The notes under the pieces are model-generated. The model was not told the DNA's origin and did no database searches. It saw only the letters and a program-made list of their open reading frames with translations. From Oopsacas minuta (lineage: Eukaryota; Porifera; Hexactinellida; Lyssacinosida; Leucopsacidae): 64,000 nt of DNA. The position numbers and the translations under genes are program-made. Positions 45,941 through 56,510 of this stretch are shown here, piece after piece. The stretch's first letter is position 1, and every line of letters starts with the position of its first letter. The DNA is taken from contig JAKMXF010000066.1 of the NCBI GenBank assembly GCA_024704765.1, positions 751,854 through 815,853 of the forward strand, read 5' to 3'.

Positions 45941-47156
45941 TTTGAGTTAAAAATACAAAAATATATACAAAATTTGATCGTAAAAATGCGTAAAATTTCT
46001 TTTTATACTTTTCCTACTCTGCATACTGTTGACTACGACCAATCAGATCCCACTCTTAACCCTCGAATCTGATTCACTTAATTTCGTACATACATTGTAT
46101 TAAAATTCCTATTTACGTAACTTGTTGTCAGGGCTGCTGATTATCTGCATCAAGGTATCCATTGTGCCCTTTGGCATGTTCAAACTTTAACATTAATAAT
46201 TGCATTAATTATTGGGTAAATGATTTGGTAATTTCTACATTATTTATTGTCAAAAGCCTTGATTTAGTCACGAGATTTTATGTCCCATTTGCTTATGGGT
46301 GTGTATCATAGTTATCAGGTGGATGTTGTTCCCCTGGCGAGTCAAATTCCAGAATTATTAGTTAGCAACCTCAATAACATATTGGAAAGAGCTACAGCTA
46401 CTGATCAAAGTGATTTATCGTATTCATGGTTCACCTGAACAGATGTATTCATATACATCTGGAATTGTGGATAATATATAGCTGTTGGTATTGACGTGTT
46501 GTTGTTGTATTACAAATTATCTACGATTCCAAAACTGTGGCATAATATACATGTATCATTTCAGAATCTACTTTACGTCGTAATAACTATTTACAATATT
46601 AGTCATGCTTAGATACAGATCTGGTTGAATGGAATGATAATTCTGCCGTTTAATATTTTATAGTTCATCAACTTTATTGCTTACGGCAAAAACGTAATTT
46701 TTTGTTCACGAACTCTGTTTTGATTTAACTCCTCTTCCAAATTCATTGGTGCAACCAGGCTACTGGGTCTGGTTGGGGAAAGATAACGCCAAGTCCACCA
46801 AAATGACCCTAGGTGGCCTATAATATAATTATTAAGAGCTAATATGTGTTAAAAAAAGGTCCCATTGAATAATCAAATATTACTAAATGAAAGTTTTGAG
46901 ATTAATTACATTCTTAACAATCAGTAGCTTGCCTACGAGTATGCCCAGTTGTATATCGAAACATGAAACACTGCCATCGTTGCATGAATTACATACGATG
47001 ACAATTCTTACAAACTTTATCATAATGAAATTCGGTGAATCGTAGATTAGTTTATTCCTTTTGTCTAATAAAGTACAGTAAACTGCAAGATAATCAAATA
47101 TTCTAATAGCAGACATATAAGTATCAACTCAAGCCAGTATTTCATTATTTATTGAT
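45941..47156. other. Intergenic region between divergent TSSK-like and DRL-6
   Basis: 1.2 kb of AT-rich DNA. A fragment of family D (CCCTCGAATCTGATTCAC) lies near 46060-46080. The minus-strand frame 46883-47116 has no recognisable features. Confidence 0.55.
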
Positions 47157-49415
47157 ATGAATAAGTGCGTTTTGTTTGTTATTTTGTTGTTTTTCTCATT
47201 TGTAAACACACAATATTCTTCTAAATGCAATATACCGGTATTTAAATCACATGACGGATATTTTGTTGATTTTCGCTTTCCTTCTGAAAGTATTTCACTG
47301 ATATATGGAAATTCTGATTTAAATATTTCTTCATGGAAAGAGTTTGGCTCAATATGGAAAGTAACAAAACTCAAGAATTTTATAGATATTGAATTCACGA
47401 ATCCAATAATTATATCCAGTTTTGCAATCAATTTTTGCATTGAAGAAGATGAAAATGATTGTAGAGAATACTCAAAAACAGATTTTTCTGTTTTCAAATT
47501 TGATTATATATCTCCGGGTTCTCCCGGTTTCACACGTTTAAAACCGATCCAATATCCTGACGGATTAATTAAACTCTCAATTCTATCTGAAGGCCTACCA
47601 AATGAGATAGGTTTCAACCAGATTCTTGCTAATTACATACGGGTAAGCGAGTAATTTGATATTTAAAATACGTATTTATCTGATGTCAGTACTGTATGGA
47701 ATAACTTAGTGGAGGAGCTAGACATTGTAGGTTGAAGTTATGTACAACAAAAATTCATATTCACGATTACACTAGCTTATAAATTTGTAATATTACAATA
47801 TGTCTGATAGTATCAGTCCATTGTTACACTTGCTGACAAGAGTATAGACTATTAGCACTAAGTATTATTGCTGGCTATTGCTATCATCTTCAATTCGTTT
47901 GCCATACGACTCTTGTCTCATACCAACGAGAGTATACTCATAATTGCCAGCTGTCTCGCCTTTTCTTCACTCAGGTTGGCAATTATGTATACACCTACAT
48001 AACTTTTCTCCATTTAGATAACCAAGAATTACGCTCTATCAGGATCTGAAGAGAGTAACTATCTCATACAATTAGAACTGTTTGGCTGCTCACCTCTTCC
48101 TGACAATGTACTCTCTTTAAACGATAAGGTTATCCACTATGACGTATCTCCAAGCTTCATGGATTATTCTATTAATATACTGGACCATGGATGGTGTAAT
48201 AATGAGGCTTGTAGTGGATTAACTGGAACTTTAATTGATGGAATTATGGGTGAGTTTACTGCATTAATATTTTGGTTATAATGGGAACAGCTGCTATAGA
48301 TCAAACTGTAAATTCTTATTATATTTGTAGTTTACAGATCTATTCTTGCTTCAAACTCAAATACGCTAAACTGGGGAAATAAAGGACAGCCAATAAACAT
48401 ACAAATATTCTTCAAAGATAACTACAATTTTACTAATTTTGTCGTTCACTGCATTTCAAGTCAGAATTTGAAAAATTGCATCCCTCAAGCAATTATTGGG
48501 GGAACTACACAAAAAGCAAAGACTATATTTTCAAAAGGAACCTCACATGGAATATTTGGGTTTAGCCAAGAAGGTAACACATTGGAAATACAGTTATTGG
48601 TTCCTAGAGGTGTTGAATTTATACTCTCAGAGATAGAAATATTTGGTGAAGAAATAGTTGGAAGTGAAAATTTTGCTCAAAATACATTGCAACCGCAATT
48701 TGTGTCAATTTTTATTTCTTCAATTTTCTTCACGATTACTCTTGCGCTGATAATCCCACTGTTAATTGCTGTTGTTATTATTTGTTTCAAAATCAAGAAA
48801 CAGACAGTGTATTTCCCAATCCAGCAGGAATATTTCAAATCTCAAAAACCAACACCAAACACATTTCAAACAGAAATATTACGAGCGAAAGATGAAGAAA
48901 AATTCCAGAATCCTACCAGGATAACAATCGACTCCCTCGATCAAGCTCCTATTACTGGGGACTCAATTAAGCGTCTGGATACAAGCGTATTGAACAATAT
49001 GTACGAACGTATACCCACTATATCTACACTACAAGGAAACAAAATGCGAGAATCTTTCAAGAGACCGAATGCGATGGACGTAGGTATTTCACCCACGCCA
49101 CGCCTGAAACTACCTGAAATACCAATTTATAGTATCCCAAATAAAACTAAAGCTACTAACAGTCTTAACAGACCCGCATCGCATGAAGGGTATTTGGAAA
49201 TAACAGATCTGAGCGTCAATGGAATTTCTCCTACATTCCCCAATTCAGAAGATGAGAATCCTCTATATGACTATATACGTCCGAGATCTGCTTTGCTTCC
49301 TGTTAATAGCGATTCTAACAATTCAATTACTTCACCTATCTCTGAGTATGTCAACAGTAAACAAAAACAACAGCAATATATTAACATGAATAATAATAGC
49401 ACTACTGCTCTTTAA
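47157..49415 (+). CDS. DRL-6: kinase-less discoidin-receptor-like membrane protein (plus strand)
   Basis: Three exons: 47157-47642, 48018-48249 and 48331-49415. They give 600 residues. Exon 2 reads YLIQLELFGCS and CSGLTGTLIDG. Exon 3 has TLNWGNKGQ, NFTNFVVHCISSQNL (compare the V-H-C segment of human DDRs) and ILSEIEIFGEE. A transmembrane segment (FFTITLALIIPLLIAVVIIC) precedes a tail of about 210 residues. Tail tyrosines include MYERIP, PIYSIP, GYLEITDL, NPLYDYIRP, SEYVNS and QYINM. YINM fits the PI3K p85 SH2 consensus and YVN the Grb2 consensus (known motif classes). The tail lacks the Y-D/N-x-L-x-H end of DRL-1 to -5. Confidence 0.86.
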
Positions 49416-49571
49416 CAGTTATTGTTTTTATTGACAAGTTTACTAATTTGTAAGTATATTAATCTTTAGATTGTTAATAATGAATGATATATGTATTGTA
49501 GTCATTTCACACCTTTGTGCTAATTAAACTTTCAATAATTACATATTTGAGTAGTATATTAACTGACCAGT

Positions 49572-49655
49572 GGTTTCACACCTTCCATAGACTGCAATAC
49601 AAATTTTGAGATTATGTGGACCCCCAAGGCGCCTATAGACCCCAGGTTTGCAACC
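49572..49655. repeat. hAT-like MITE family C fragment
   Basis: Has TTCCATAGACTGCAATACAA, TGTGGACCCCCAAGGCGCC and CCCCAGGTTTGCAACCCC; one end is decayed. Confidence 0.75.
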
Positions 49656-49709
49656 CCAGACTAACTATATAACATATTCACACCTTTGAAATTCATTTTT
49701 TATCACATT

Positions 49710-50300
49710 TTAAGTTGAAGCTACAAATGTGTCAGATATATCGTCTCTGTCACAAATTTCATCTATAGAATCCATACGGCTTTCTTTAAACCTCAAGTGT
49801 GTAGGTAACATCTCCTGATAAGCACTCTCCGTACTGATCGATTTCTGGAACTTATTTCGACTATTTGTTTGTGCTATTGTTTGTTCTGTTGTTGTTAATG
49901 TTGTTGATGGTGGTGTCGTGGGTGTCGTTGGTAAAGATGTTGGTGTAGGTGGTAGTGTGTGTGTATTTGCAAAAGATGTTAGTACAACATTTTGTCTACA
50001 ATTCAATCGAATATTTCCTCTTTGATTTTCTATCATACCAGCTGGGTTGACTTCAGAGTAAATTGTACCATCTCTTTCCAAACGGGGTTTAACTTTTCGT
50101 GTAGTTTCGTTCTGAACTGATCTCTCTCCAATACGATAACAAACCACACAACAAACTACACAACAACTTACACAACAACATATAATAATCAAAACAACTC
50201 CAATTATCCCTGTGAGGATTTTTTCTAGCAATATCTTTACGGGAATTATCAAAACCTCTTCTTGAGTTGCGTTTAATCCTGAAGGAATTATTTCAACCAT
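49710..50300 (-). CDS. Small membrane protein with cysteine tract (SCP-1), unknown function
   Basis: A 196-codon frame. The N terminus (about 25 residues) has no signal peptide but an N-glycosylation sequon (NAT). One transmembrane segment runs into the cysteine tract ICCCVSCCVVCCVVCY, likely palmitoylated. A cytoplasmic tail of about 140 residues has GTIYSEVNPAG, a Thr/Pro-rich stretch and SAYQEMLPTH. An acceptor-like TTTCATAG just before the ATG raises the possibility of an upstream exon with a signal peptide. I do not recognise the family; it shares cysteine-tract and tail style with the next two genes. Confidence 0.6.
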   Translation of the reverse strand: MVEIIPSGLNATQEEVLIIPVKILLEKILTGIIGVVLIIICCCVSCCVVCCVVCYRIGERSVQNETTRKVKPRLERDGTIYSEVNPAGMIENQRGNIRLNCRQNVVLTSFANTHTLPPTPTSLPTTPTTPPSTTLTTTEQTIAQTNSRNKFQKSISTESAYQEMLPTHLRFKESRMDSIDEICDRDDISDTFVAST

Positions 50301-50519
50301 TTCTATGAAACTTTAATTCTCATATTCCCTACGGTTTATATATCAAATTCACCACATTCATTTCTGTATTCGTAAGCTAAAAGATTGTTTAGTTGTCAAT
50401 TCTATACAGCCGATTTGTGGTACTTTTAACAAGAAATATGGCCCAGGATTATCCAAGTATTAAATCTACCTAATCATGCTATTTTGGATAAAAAATATTT
50501 TTGGCTTAGGTAGGCTCTA

Positions 50520-50835
50520 TTAATAGAACAAATCTCAAATCACCGCCTGTGCAGACTAAAATTTACCAAATTAGCTTTTGTTGATTATTGAAGTTATATT
50601 ATTCTATTAAATATCAGTTTTAGCAAAGAAAGAAAACATTCTTAGACAGTTGAAAGTGTCAAGTTTGAATTCTACTTCCCTTTTACCCCTAGTTAACAAG
50701 TGGAAGCTAATGTCTAAGATTATTTTAAACTGTTTACTAAAATGTGTGAAAATATGATTAATCAGTGTGTGTGTATATAGTTAATAGAATGTATTGACCA
50801 ATTTAATTGCAGTCTACATCCATACAAATACATGT
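50520..50835. repeat. Segmental repeat K, direct copy 1
   Basis: Shares ordered blocks with 51780-52095: CAAATCACCGCCTGTGCAGA / AAATCGCCGTCTGTGCCGA, AACAAGTGGAAGCTAATGTC and GTGTGAAAATATGATTAATC. It ends before a shared ACAGTCTACATC-type block. Confidence 0.8.
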
Positions 50836-51089
50836 CACTACGAGTACACATGCCAAATTTGGTACCATAATCTCTAAAGGTGTGTATAGGAGAGCGAAAA
50901 CAGTCGGAATGTTCCCACAAAATAGACATTCCTAATTCACTGACCTTAGCAACAAAAGAGTTGACCAATAGCTTATAATTCAAAATTCCAACAAATGTAT
51001 ATTGAGCTGTAAAAACGCTTGTTATTATTACAATTTGACACCTCTGTAGAAATATGAGTAATCAAATAATATAGAGCTAACAAAGGCTA

Positions 51090-51575
51090 TTACTTGTTTA
51101 CGTAATGGTGATCAGTTGGTGGTGTGAAAAATCTCACTTTACTTGGTTCGATATAATCATACTGAAAACTATCATCACTTGCCTTGTTGTTGTTTATTAT
51201 GCTGTATCTATGAGCTGTTGATGAGATACTTTCATAAATATTTTGTGCGTTGTCAAGTAAAGAATATCTAATATTGTTTTCCGTGTCATCTCTGATGATC
51301 GAATTCTGCCTCCTACATTTGAAATTTTTGTATATTTTGTAAGTTTTTAGTGGTACTTTCCTATGTAAATAATAAAAGCAACAACAACAAAAACAACATG
51401 TAAATATGCATATTAAGCATAAACAAACTGAGATTATCGCGAATATAATCGTAGAATAAAACCAAAGAGTTTTAGTTGAAAAACATTCAGTCAATTCTTC
51501 GAAAAGATAGCTTTCTATTTCTGCAAAATTTAGTTCAACAAAAGTTAAAAGTAAACACAACAACAAATAAATCAT
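51090..51575 (-). CDS. Small ITAM-like adaptor-type membrane protein (SCP-2)
   Basis: A 161-codon single-exon frame. A signal peptide (MIYLLLCLLLTFVELNFA) precedes an ectodomain of only about 20 residues with one cysteine (ELTECFST). A transmembrane segment then ends in TCCFCCCCFYYL. The tail contains YSLL-6 residues-YESI-6 residues-YSII, that is two overlapping exact YxxL/I-x6-YxxL/I spacings. YDYIEPSKV follows, and the protein ends HHYVNK. The layout recalls ITAM adaptors of vertebrate immunity (DAP12, CD3-zeta), which share no visible homology here. There is no charged residue in the membrane segment, unlike DAP12. An adaptor role is inferred. It lies between two copies of repeat K and next to SCP-3. 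Confidence 0.7.
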   Translation of the reverse strand: MIYLLLCLLLTFVELNFAEIESYLFEELTECFSTKTLWFYSTIIFAIISVCLCLICIFTCCFCCCCFYYLHRKVPLKTYKIYKNFKCRRQNSIIRDDTENNIRYSLLDNAQNIYESISSTAHRYSIINNNKASDDSFQYDYIEPSKVRFFTPPTDHHYVNK

Positions 51576-51779
51576 TTTGAATTTGTTTAGCTTTTGTGTA
51601 TCAAACGTGTATTTATGTAACTTCTTATTAACACCAGATTTTAAGCTTTGCCTATACTTAAAATGATTATATGAATTTTCTTACACACATGTGATTTGTG
51701 AAAGTCTATTTGTTGTTATTGAGTATTACCTAATGATGAATAAGAGTTCGGATCAAAGTTTGGATAAATTCTAAGAACA

Positions 51780-52095
51780 AAAATCCAAAATCGCCGTCTG
51801 TGCCGACTTTACCAAATTAAGGATTATTGAAACTGTATTATTCTATTAAATATCCATTCCAGCAAAGAAAGATAAATTTGAACTTTAATAATCTTGTTAG
51901 ACGTCTGAAAATGTTAAAATCGAATTATACGTCCCTGTTTACCCCTATTTAACAAGTGGAAGCTAATCTCTAGGATACTCTTGAAATATTCACCAAAAGG
52001 TGTGAAAATATGATTAATCATATGATAAATCAGTGTATATATATATTTAATAGAATGCATTGACCAATAGAATTACAGTCTACATCAATACAAAT
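51780..52095. repeat. Segmental repeat K, direct copy 2
   Basis: Second copy of the segment at 50520-50835, about 1.26 kb apart. This is consistent with tandem duplication that also produced SCP-2 and SCP-3. A partial inverted copy is at 57605-57775. Confidence 0.8.
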
Positions 52096-52184
52096 GCATT
52101 ACAGTGCTAACTAAACTACAAACACTCCATCAGAACTACTTCACACTTAACACTTCCTCCACTTTAATAATATTATGAATATAC

Positions 52185-52697
52185 TTAAGGTATTGTGTAT
52201 ATATTATTAACACTTGGAACTTTAGGTAGATCCACGTAATCGTACATGAAACTGCTATCATTCTCAGCAGTAAAACTATTACTAAATGTTCTTGTTGGTA
52301 GACTAGGATTAGATGTTGATAATCTGCATACCATTGCTTGTGTTTGGTTGCTAAGCATAGTTGTGTCAGTCATTAGTCTTCCGTTGGTGTGTAAGCTATT
52401 AATAGTATCATAAAAGTTCGATTCTTCAATTCCTTGTTTGGTAGTTTTTCCCTTTTGAAGTGTGTTTTGCCTTCTAGCGTAGTAAATTTTTGTAATCCTG
52501 CCATTATTACATTTTTTATAACAACAAAAACAACAACAACAAATTATAGCACCAACAAAACAACAACAAATTTCAACACCTAAAATACCAATAGTTATAT
52601 GGAACCACATATTTTGTGTTAGTTGCGGACTCGAACAATTTTGCCCATTCACAAGCGGGCAAAATAAAATGAGAACTAATAATGAAACAAACTCCAT
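52185..52697 (-). CDS. Small membrane protein with cysteine tract and tyrosine tail (SCP-3)
   Basis: 170 codons from MEFVSLLVLILFCPLVNG, which I chose as start because it begins the signal peptide; an in-frame ATG lies 23 codons upstream. The ectodomain is about 14 residues (QNCSSPQLTQNMWF). A transmembrane segment includes an acidic residue (GILGVEICCC) and the tract IICCCCFCCYKK. The tail has SNFYDTINS, FMYDYVDLPKV and NIYTIP. YDYVDLPKV aligns with YDYIEPSKV of SCP-2, so the two are paralogues. An acidic residue in the membrane is a feature of vertebrate immune adaptors; the comparison is only by analogy. Confidence 0.66.
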   Translation of the reverse strand: MEFVSLLVLILFCPLVNGQNCSSPQLTQNMWFHITIGILGVEICCCFVGAIICCCCFCCYKKCNNGRITKIYYARRQNTLQKGKTTKQGIEESNFYDTINSLHTNGRLMTDTTMLSNQTQAMVCRLSTSNPSLPTRTFSNSFTAENDSSFMYDYVDLPKVPSVNNIYTIP

Positions 52698-53600
52698 CTC
52701 TCTCTTCAATTCATCATATTTTTGTCCGTTTATATATTTCAGGATTTCCTGTGCAGTTCTACGCATATATTATACTATACTATTGATTCAGTTGCAGTAA
52801 ATACCTTATTTACGTAATTAATGTGTGGATGCTACCATAAGCAACTTTGCGGAGAACTCTATTATGTTGAAAGTTAACCTAAGTAATTGAACTATCTGTA
52901 ATCTGCAAGTTTTGGGAATTTACACTTTCAATCATTACACCCCGAGGAGGGGCGTGTTCAGAGTGCAAATAAATAGCATACTGATTAGATGGGACATCGT
53001 GGGATGTAGTATATTTGCATTGGACTTCTAAAGCGGATAATTAAGGTTTGTGGCAAGTTTTGGCGGGACACTAGCCTCATTGACCCTCAACACATGTCCA
53101 AAAAAGCCAGCGGGATGTCCCGTCAAAATCGGAACAGTTGGCAAGTATGCAATAACTCCTGCGGGAAGAGTATCTTATCGGACACCCTCCTTCAAATTGG
53201 GTGACGAATCCAGTTAATTTGTATATCACATCTCAACCAATATAGAATCTCTTCCTTTCCAAGTGTGTAAACAATTAAATTTGATTGTCCAGAAACATAA
53301 CACGCCATTTTCCAAAGAGGTGTTAACATTATTGATCCACTATTTATAGTATAGATTAACAAACGCATATTCACTAATCACTATTAGTTCCATATTATAT
53401 CATATTTAATTATTTCCTTAATTATCCTATTCATAAACCCAAAATTGAATTAAGGTAAATTGAGAGATACCAAATTCAAATTGGAACAATCGTATGTACG
53501 ACAAACACCCTTTCAAATTCCAATTTGTGACGTGACAGGTGTCTTCAAATTTTGGTATATATTATGAAGTTAGCGACACAAATCAAATACTCAATCCCAA
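52698..53600. other. Intergenic region between divergent SCP-3 and DRL-7
   Basis: Holds a family H repeat at 53045-53150 and AT-rich DNA. The minus frame 53192-53374 is not supported. The promoter of DRL-7 should lie near 53500-53590. Confidence 0.6.
53045..53150. repeat. Repeat family H, copy 2
   Basis: CCCTCAACACATGTCCAAAA and GGAACAGTTGGCAAGTATGC match 19636-19765. Confidence 0.75.
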
Positions 53601-55965
53601 ATGATACTATTTTCCTTAATAATATGCTGTGTTTTTGCAAACAAATGTTTTGTATTTGCAATGCTTCCGAGTTTTGAAGCTACGAATATTTGCAATCAAC
53701 GAATTCTCACAGATATCTCACAAACTGCAATTGATAATCTCGTTATGTACTCAAATGTTTTATCATATCAACTCCCCGGAGAACTTCAAATACCTTTAAT
53801 TACCCAAAACGAATCATTTTGGCTGTTGAATTCGATGGACACTATAACCTTCGACTTCCAATACGCGTTAGCAAAACAATTCTGGATAACTGGCATTGCT
53901 ATAAATCAAAACGTCCCTTACAATCCTTCGTTGGAAACATTTTGCAATTTTGGAATAGACCCAAACGACGCACAATTCTATGCAATAGATAATATTTTCG
54001 ATAATAAGGTAAAGTATTTGGAATCAGAGTATATAGAGAATGACAAATATTCATTTGATCCTACTGGCAGAGGTGTGAATGTCTCCGTTAAAATAGCAGT
54101 CAAGCCAGTTCTATCAGATGGAATTAAGGTAATTTTCATTTTTCAGAATAGTGTAATCTCCACAAATGAGGTCTTTGGTAACTGGAAACGGAATATAAAT
54201 AGACCGAGTTCTATAGCATTTTTGGCGTCCCTGTCACCCTGTTTGTGTAATATGGGGTCTAGAATTTGACCCTCATCCAATATTATAATTAGTAAACCTC
54301 TACAGATCACCAAGCTGTATGGCAAGGACAACACATTACCACGCTGTGTACGTATAGACTTATACGGATGCGAGATGACTGAGACTTCTTTGATTTATCC
54401 AACAATTCTCTTCTACAATTCTCCAATACCTGATGTGATAATCTCCACAGAGGACACTAATATTCATTATACTGGTGTCTGCTCAGAACTGTCTTGTACA
54501 GGGGGAATGGTATATTGACAGATGGACTATCAGGTGAGACTCTTAATGTAATTAAAGACAGGGAAAGTGTCTATTGGCTGGGTCAATTGTCCTGAGACAT
54601 CTTTTTCTGGTAGAGGCCACTCTGGCGTTCATTTTGCAATTTTGAAAATGTGGATATATAAAGTGGTTGGCCACAAGTTTGTGGTTGCATAATTCCACTT
54701 TTGGAGTTTTTTTTAGTGCCATATTGGGAAAGGTGTTAAATATACTATCATAAATAAATTCGTTGCAACAACAAACAACATGTAAATAACTTCTTATTCT
54801 ATTTTTAGGTTCACAAACATACCCAGACAACACAATCGGATTCAAGAATTGTTCAAATTGTGAAATCACATTTTTCTTCAATTCATTGGTAAATATAAAC
54901 GTTATTAAAATACATGGAGTGTCTACATTAACACCAGAAGCTTACCCTCCCTACAGAGTTATGATTCCAGACGAAGGTGTTGATAAAATCACATATGATC
55001 CTTCAAACTTCACAAGAGGATTTGATTACTCAACAGAGATGTATTATTGTATAGAAATACAAAGAAATTTCGAGTCTTTGCCAAGAATATCAATACAATT
55101 GGAAGCGTTTAATAACTCAAATATTTTACTGAATGAGATACAATTCTATTCAGGGATTGTGTCATTAAATTCTCAAACTGATATTCAAGAAATTGAACAC
55201 CAAGAAACTACTACCACACCAGGACCTAGTAATCCACTACCACCACCAACACGACCACCACCACCACCAACAGCACCACCACCACCACCAACAGCACCAC
55301 CACCACCACCAACAGCGCCACCACCACCACTGCCAAATGGAAATATACTTCCAGCAACTGAGCCATCTGAACCAACTGAGTTTCCACCTCCCCAGCCTCC
55401 TGGAACGACTGTGGATAATATTTTCGACCTCAGTTCTCCCACTACGATAATTTCAATCCTCCTGTGTTTGGTATGCACCCTCACAGGCTGTGTAGGTCTA
55501 TTTATAGTAACAATCTGCTGGTTTTTATTGATAAAGTATAAACTACGCTATGTTGTGGTGAAGGAAGAAGTGAAAAAACGCAAAATGCATCAAGAATCAA
55601 TGTCAAAAGGCACAATTCCAACATACACCCAGGCAACCGAAATGGCATTTGAGAATGTTTCAGATAGCACATCCGCCAGGACACCACCGTTACCTCAAAA
55701 CCACCCTCTCCCTAATTCGTACCCTCAGGAGCAAATCTATGAACTGATCCCTAATGACAGAAGGCAACATTCGATAGTCAGAAGTGTCTACGAAGTAGAA
55801 AATATGGATGACTTTACCCTTGGGAATTATGCGGAGTTACAAATACATGCAAATACTAATCCGTTCAGTAATACTTCAATAAGAAGTCCTCAATATAACT
55901 CCAATCACTTAACCATCACGGAGAACATCGAGGAAGGATATATTGCAATGTCCCCCATTAAATAA
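53601..55965 (+). CDS. DRL-7: discoidin-receptor-like membrane protein, exon 2 frameshifted
   Basis: Three exons: 53601-54128, 54306-54533 and 54809-55965, about 637 residues if frame is kept. Exon 1: signal peptide and SFWLLNSMDTI. Exon 2: RCVRIDLYGCE and YTGVCSELSCTGGM. Then frame is lost near 54509-54513, where relatives have G-L-x-D-G; the DNA still encodes LTDGLSG in another frame, and exon length is one base short of phase. Exon 3: ILLNEIQFYSG, then a proline-rich extracellular stalk with PPPPPTAP repeats. The transmembrane segment (SILLCLVCTLTGCVGLFIVT) is followed by a tail with TYTQATEM, QIYELI, SVYEVEN, NYAELQ and the terminal GYIAMSPIK. Either a one-base assembly error or a damaged gene. 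Confidence 0.78.
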
Positions 55966-56510
55966 AGAGTATATATTTTGTTGTGTGTGTATTTTAACTT
56001 TATTTGTAAATAAATTTAGTAATATCTAAGGTGTTAATACGTCTTATACGTTCAATCTACAATTTTTGGTGACGTAACTTCAATTGGGCTAATTACTACA
56101 ATAAATATTTACATCAAAACAGAAATTCTCGAATGTTAATGAGTAATCTCAGCATAGTTACCCAAGTTATGTAATACTTGATAATAGAGTGATTTATACA
56201 AGTCTAAACATGTCAAAAGCTAATATTTTGTTGTAAACCTAGAAGTATAATTTATTATACGTTATACGCGTATTATACAAGTTAGACATTTACAAGGTTT
56301 TGAAGGGATATTTCTCCATAGAAACCGAATTGCCACTTTCGTTTGGGACTTAACCACTTTTAATCTAAGAAATTCCTTTAATAATACACGGTCTATTATA
56401 TTATATACGTGTGTAACTTGAGAATACCAATTGACGTCAATGGTTGCTATGGTAATTTCAGTGAAATTATTGAAACAAATTGTAGATTTAATACAATTGA
56501 AACAACTTAA
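55966..56510. other. Spacer between DRL-7 and the NHL gene
   Basis: Convergent 3' ends. AATAAA lies at 56010-56015. It holds the first copy of a roughly 90-bp duplicated block with CCAAT, CRE and X-box motifs (see 56427-56456). Confidence 0.6.
56427..56456 (+). promoter_or_regulatory. CCAAT / CRE / RFX X-box composite, copy 1
   Basis: CCAAT, then TGACGTCA at 56432-56439 (perfect CRE), then GTTGCTATGGTAAT at 56443-56456, one base from the RFX X-box consensus. A longer direct copy lies at 57464-57493. Confidence 0.5.

Noticed and set aside
55185-55484. Glycine-rich minus-strand and histidine-rich plus-strand frames
   Set aside because: Shadows of the proline-rich stalk of DRL-7.
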